From positions 36,062 to 71,410 of the forward strand of contig JAPSLB010000024.1 in the NCBI GenBank assembly GCA_031181145.1: a stretch of DNA of 35,349 nt, written 5' to 3'. The notes beneath the pieces are model-generated. The model searched no databases and had not been told where the DNA came from. It was given only the letters and a program-made list of their open reading frames with translations. The position numbers were made by a program, and so were the translations under genes. Positions 33,301 through 35,349 of the stretch are shown here, in pieces. Every line of letters begins with the position of its first letter. Position 1 is the stretch's first letter. The DNA comes from Microvirga sp. Its GTDB lineage: Bacteria; Pseudomonadota; Alphaproteobacteria; Rhizobiales; Beijerinckiaceae.

Positions 33301-33639
33301 ATGTTCATCGCCATGAACCGTTTCAAGGTCCTGAAGGACGCCACGCATGAATTCGAGCAGCGGTGGCTCACGCGGGAGACATATCTGCACGAACGCGAGG
33401 GCTTCGTCGCGTTCTACATGCTGCGTGGGCCCGAGCGCGAGGATCACGTGCTGTATTCCTCGCACACCGTCTGGGCCTCGAAGGACAATTTCGAGGACTG
33501 GACCCGTTCCGAGCAGTTCCGCGCCTCACATACCCGCGCCAGCACCAACTCCAATAAGCCGCTGACTCTTGGCCATCCGGAATTCGAAGGTTTCGAGGTG
33601 ATCCAGACCATCGGCCCCTTGTCGAATGCGGCTGAGTGA
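33301..33639 (+). CDS. hmuQ: Heme-degrading monooxygenase, IsdG/HmuQ type
   Basis: The 112-residue protein is a dimeric alpha/beta barrel (ABM) family member. Asn6, Trp67 and His77 correspond to the Asn-Trp-His catalytic set known in IsdG (His as heme ligand, Trp ruffling the porphyrin). The segments VAFYMLRGPEREDHVLYSSH and TVWASKDNFEDWTRSEQFRA are typical of the family. A perfect AAGGAGGT lies 8 bases before ATG 33301, predicting strong translation. It follows hmuR by 37 bases, so heme brought in by HmuR/HmuTUV is opened in the cytosol to release iron. No HmuS/HemS gene is present in this locus. Confidence 0.92.
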   Translation: MFIAMNRFKVLKDATHEFEQRWLTRETYLHEREGFVAFYMLRGPEREDHVLYSSHTVWASKDNFEDWTRSEQFRASHTRASTNSNKPLTLGHPEFEGFEVIQTIGPLSNAAE

Positions 33640-33845
33640 AGAGATAACCTGCCGATGAACGAACTCGTCCGCCGGGACTTCGTCGCTCGGCCGGATGGGA
33701 TCTTCGCTTCGGCGTCGTCTTGAACGGCCCGGCGCAGGGTCTGGCGCGACCGACTGCCCTTCGGCTCTCGCGGCAGGGAAGGCTTGCGTTGCTTCCCTCC
33801 GTCAAGCTATGCCTTGCTGACCAAGGGTTTGGCGATGAGGGCCGC

Positions 33846-35003
33846 ATGGATTTCGGGGGCAGGGGAGGGGAGCTCGACGACGAGAGGCTGTCTCTCCGCG
33901 CCTACGATCTTCCGGAGCTGCCGTGGGAAAAGATCGCGGGCCGGCTGGAGGAGATTTCCATCGCCATCCTGCGCTTCGACGCCCGGGTGGAGGCGTCCGG
34001 CCTGTCGGAGGGCTGGCAGTCGCGCTGCGACATGACCGAGGCCGTGCGGTCGATCATCCTCGACGGGCACCTGGTCGATGTCGGCGATCTCGTGCTGCAC
34101 GACGCCGGCATGGACGTGCGCCACCCCACGCATGAACTCACCCGCGCCGCCGCGGCTCTCCGGGCGAGGCGAACCGCCTTGGCCCGACCGGCCCCCTGGC
34201 CGCTGTCGATCGACGGCCTGGGCGCCCTGCGTGGGATTGGCCCCGCGCGAGGGGAAGTGGATCACGGGCGGCGAAAGGGAAAATCGGCCTCGGAGGACGA
34301 GGACGACTACCTGCCCTTGGCCAACGATGCCGATTCTTGGAGAGCGCACTTTGCCGAGATCGATGCCCTGCTCGAGCGTACGGATCGGGTGCTCGCCGGC
34401 GAGATTCCGCTGCCGAGGAGCCGGTCGCACCTCGTTTACGATTCAGACCACGACGAGGCAGCAAACGAGGACCTCTGGCTCGATGTGGTCAAGCGCACGA
34501 GCCACTGGCCGGCCGTGGCGGCCGCCGCGGTGGCGTGGCAGGCCTGGCTGGATCTCAACCTCTACACGCGCCTGCCGTGGCTCGGCCTCATCATGGCGGC
34601 TGCCATCCTGCGCGCCAGGGGGCTGACCAGCCGTCTGCTGCCGCTGGCCGCCGGGTTCAAGCAATCCCGGTTCCGGCCGCAGGGGAGGGAAGGGGCTCCG
34701 GAGAGGCTGGAGGGCTTCTGCCGAGTGGTGGAGGAAGCAATCGCCATCGCCAACAAGGATCTCGACAGGCTAATTCTGGCCCGTGAGCTGATGGCGCGTG
34801 TCACTGCCAAGTGCCGCTCCAACTCCAAGCTGCCGGAGCTCGTCGATCTGTTCCTCTCCCGCCCGCTGGTGACGGTGCCGCTCGGGGCCAAGCTCCTGAA
34901 GGTCACGCCCAAGGCCATCGACCTGATGCTGGCGCAGCTGGGCGGCGCGCTGCCGCGCGAACTCACCGGCCGGACCCGCTACCGCGCCTGGGGCATTGTA
35001 TAG
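33846..35003 (+). CDS. DUF1612 / RHE_PE00001-family protein with C-terminal HTH
   Basis: The 385-residue protein matches the RHE_PE00001-type (DUF1612 plus HTH) family found on rhizobial plasmids and chromosomes. LPWEKIAGRLEEISIAILRF opens it, LVDVGDLVLHDAGMDVRHPT follows. LDRLILARELMARVTAKCRS, then NSKLPELVDLFLSRPLVTVP and AKLLKVTPKAIDLMLAQLGG form the C-terminal winged/HTH-like part, ending ELTGRTRYRAWGIV. I start at ATG 33846 with GAGG 5 bases upstream; the frame is open to 33720. The family function is unknown to me; DNA binding is suggested by the C-terminus. It is separated from hmuQ by ~200 bp with no visible link to heme uptake. Confidence 0.82.
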   Translation: MDFGGRGGELDDERLSLRAYDLPELPWEKIAGRLEEISIAILRFDARVEASGLSEGWQSRCDMTEAVRSIILDGHLVDVGDLVLHDAGMDVRHPTHELTRAAAALRARRTALARPAPWPLSIDGLGALRGIGPARGEVDHGRRKGKSASEDEDDYLPLANDADSWRAHFAEIDALLERTDRVLAGEIPLPRSRSHLVYDSDHDEAANEDLWLDVVKRTSHWPAVAAAAVAWQAWLDLNLYTRLPWLGLIMAAAILRARGLTSRLLPLAAGFKQSRFRPQGREGAPERLEGFCRVVEEAIAIANKDLDRLILARELMARVTAKCRSNSKLPELVDLFLSRPLVTVPLGAKLLKVTPKAIDLMLAQLGGALPRELTGRTRYRAWGIV

Positions 35004-35092
35004 AAGCCGCCGGACGGCACAGGCGGTGCCTCGCTCTTGCCTTACTGCCATGCTTCAGAAGGGCTGGACGAAGCTGAACCGGAGGATGGCGC

Positions 35093-35349
35093 TTGTTCGA
35101 GGATCACGGGAGCACACGGATCGATCTAGCCTGCCCTCAGTGCCGAAAGCTGTTCAAGGTCCGTTTGCGAAAGCTCCAGTTCGGGGCCGAGCTGACCTGC
35201 CGCCTGTGCCGTCACGAGTTCCCGGCCCAGGATGTCTCCGATCGCCCCGAGGTTCAGGAGGCGCTTGCCCGAATGCACCGGATCGTCGCACAGCAGATGA
35301 GTCCTGGGACGGCCGGTGGGGGCCTCAATGGAGCCCCCGGAGGTCGTGG
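35093..35349 (+). CDS. Small zinc-ribbon protein, 3' end outside window
   Basis: A frame runs from TTG 35093 to the window edge (at least 85 codons). GGAGG lies 7 bases before the TTG, and an in-frame TGA at 35075-35077 limits the start. The N-terminus reads IDLACPQCRKLFKVRLRKLQ then FGAELTCRLCRHEF, giving two CxxC pairs 19 residues apart, a zinc-ribbon pattern. A helical stretch (VQEALARMHRIVAQQ) and a Gly-rich tail follow. No ATG is available in frame, so TTG initiation is inferred. I do not recognise a specific family; a small zinc-ribbon domain protein with nucleic-acid or regulatory role is possible. Confidence 0.7.
   Translation, partial: MFEDHGSTRIDLACPQCRKLFKVRLRKLQFGAELTCRLCRHEFPAQDVSDRPEVQEALARMHRIVAQQMSPGTAGGGLNGAPGGR

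Overview
The window is about 35 kb of GC-rich DNA with tightly packed operons, frequent ATGA start/stop overlaps and Shine-Dalgarno sites. The gene set (SitABCD under a Mur-type box, HmuTUV/HemP/HmuR/HmuQ heme uptake, a DUF1612 'RHE_PE00001'-type protein) points to an alphaproteobacterium of the Hyphomicrobiales, perhaps Microvirga or Methylobacterium. The genus is a guess from protein style, not a measurement.

Region 1 (1-9254) looks like a catabolic and transport locus for an amine or amino alcohol. It holds the 3' end of an M20-family amidohydrolase, an EamA exporter, a divergent histidinol-dehydrogenase paralogue, an XRE-cupin regulator, a PotD/PotA/PotB/PotC-like ABC importer and a class III omega-aminotransferase. 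The substrate is unknown. Several inverted repeats lie in the two promoter regions, and two hairpins lie between the binding-protein and ATPase genes.

Region 2 (9255-10607) is a decayed stretch. It contains a Crp/Fnr-family pseudogene on the minus strand (internal TGA, C-terminal half lost) and otherwise no convincing gene.

Region 3 (10489-14627) is a sitABCD manganese (or Mn/Fe) importer. Its promoter carries a perfect 7-1-7 palindrome between the -35 and -10 elements. The SitC permease has an extra C-terminal domain resembling DtxR-type winged helices.

Region 4 (14832-25350) is the most interesting system. A secreted binding protein, a histidine kinase and a sigma54-dependent response regulator are arranged like Salmonella PgtC/PgtB/PgtA. 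A near-perfect sigma54 promoter with an adjacent 19-bp palindrome follows. It precedes a second, paralogous binding protein, a fused double permease and an ATPase, and then a HAD phosphatase and a histidine phosphatase. I infer a regulated importer for a phosphorylated organic compound (phosphoglycerate, phosphoglycolate or sugar phosphate), with the first binding protein acting as periplasmic co-sensor.

Region 5 (25696-27819) is a hybrid histidine kinase with a periplasmic sensor and a C-terminal receiver. Region 6 (27899-33639) is a heme uptake locus: hmuV, hmuU, hmuT and the small hemP on the minus strand, divergent from the TonB receptor hmuR and the IsdG-type heme oxygenase hmuQ. The shared control region contains inverted repeats and a strong 5'-UTR stem-loop. 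The right end has a DUF1612 protein and the start of a small zinc-ribbon protein cut by the window edge. I saw no tRNA, rRNA, CRISPR array or intact insertion sequence.
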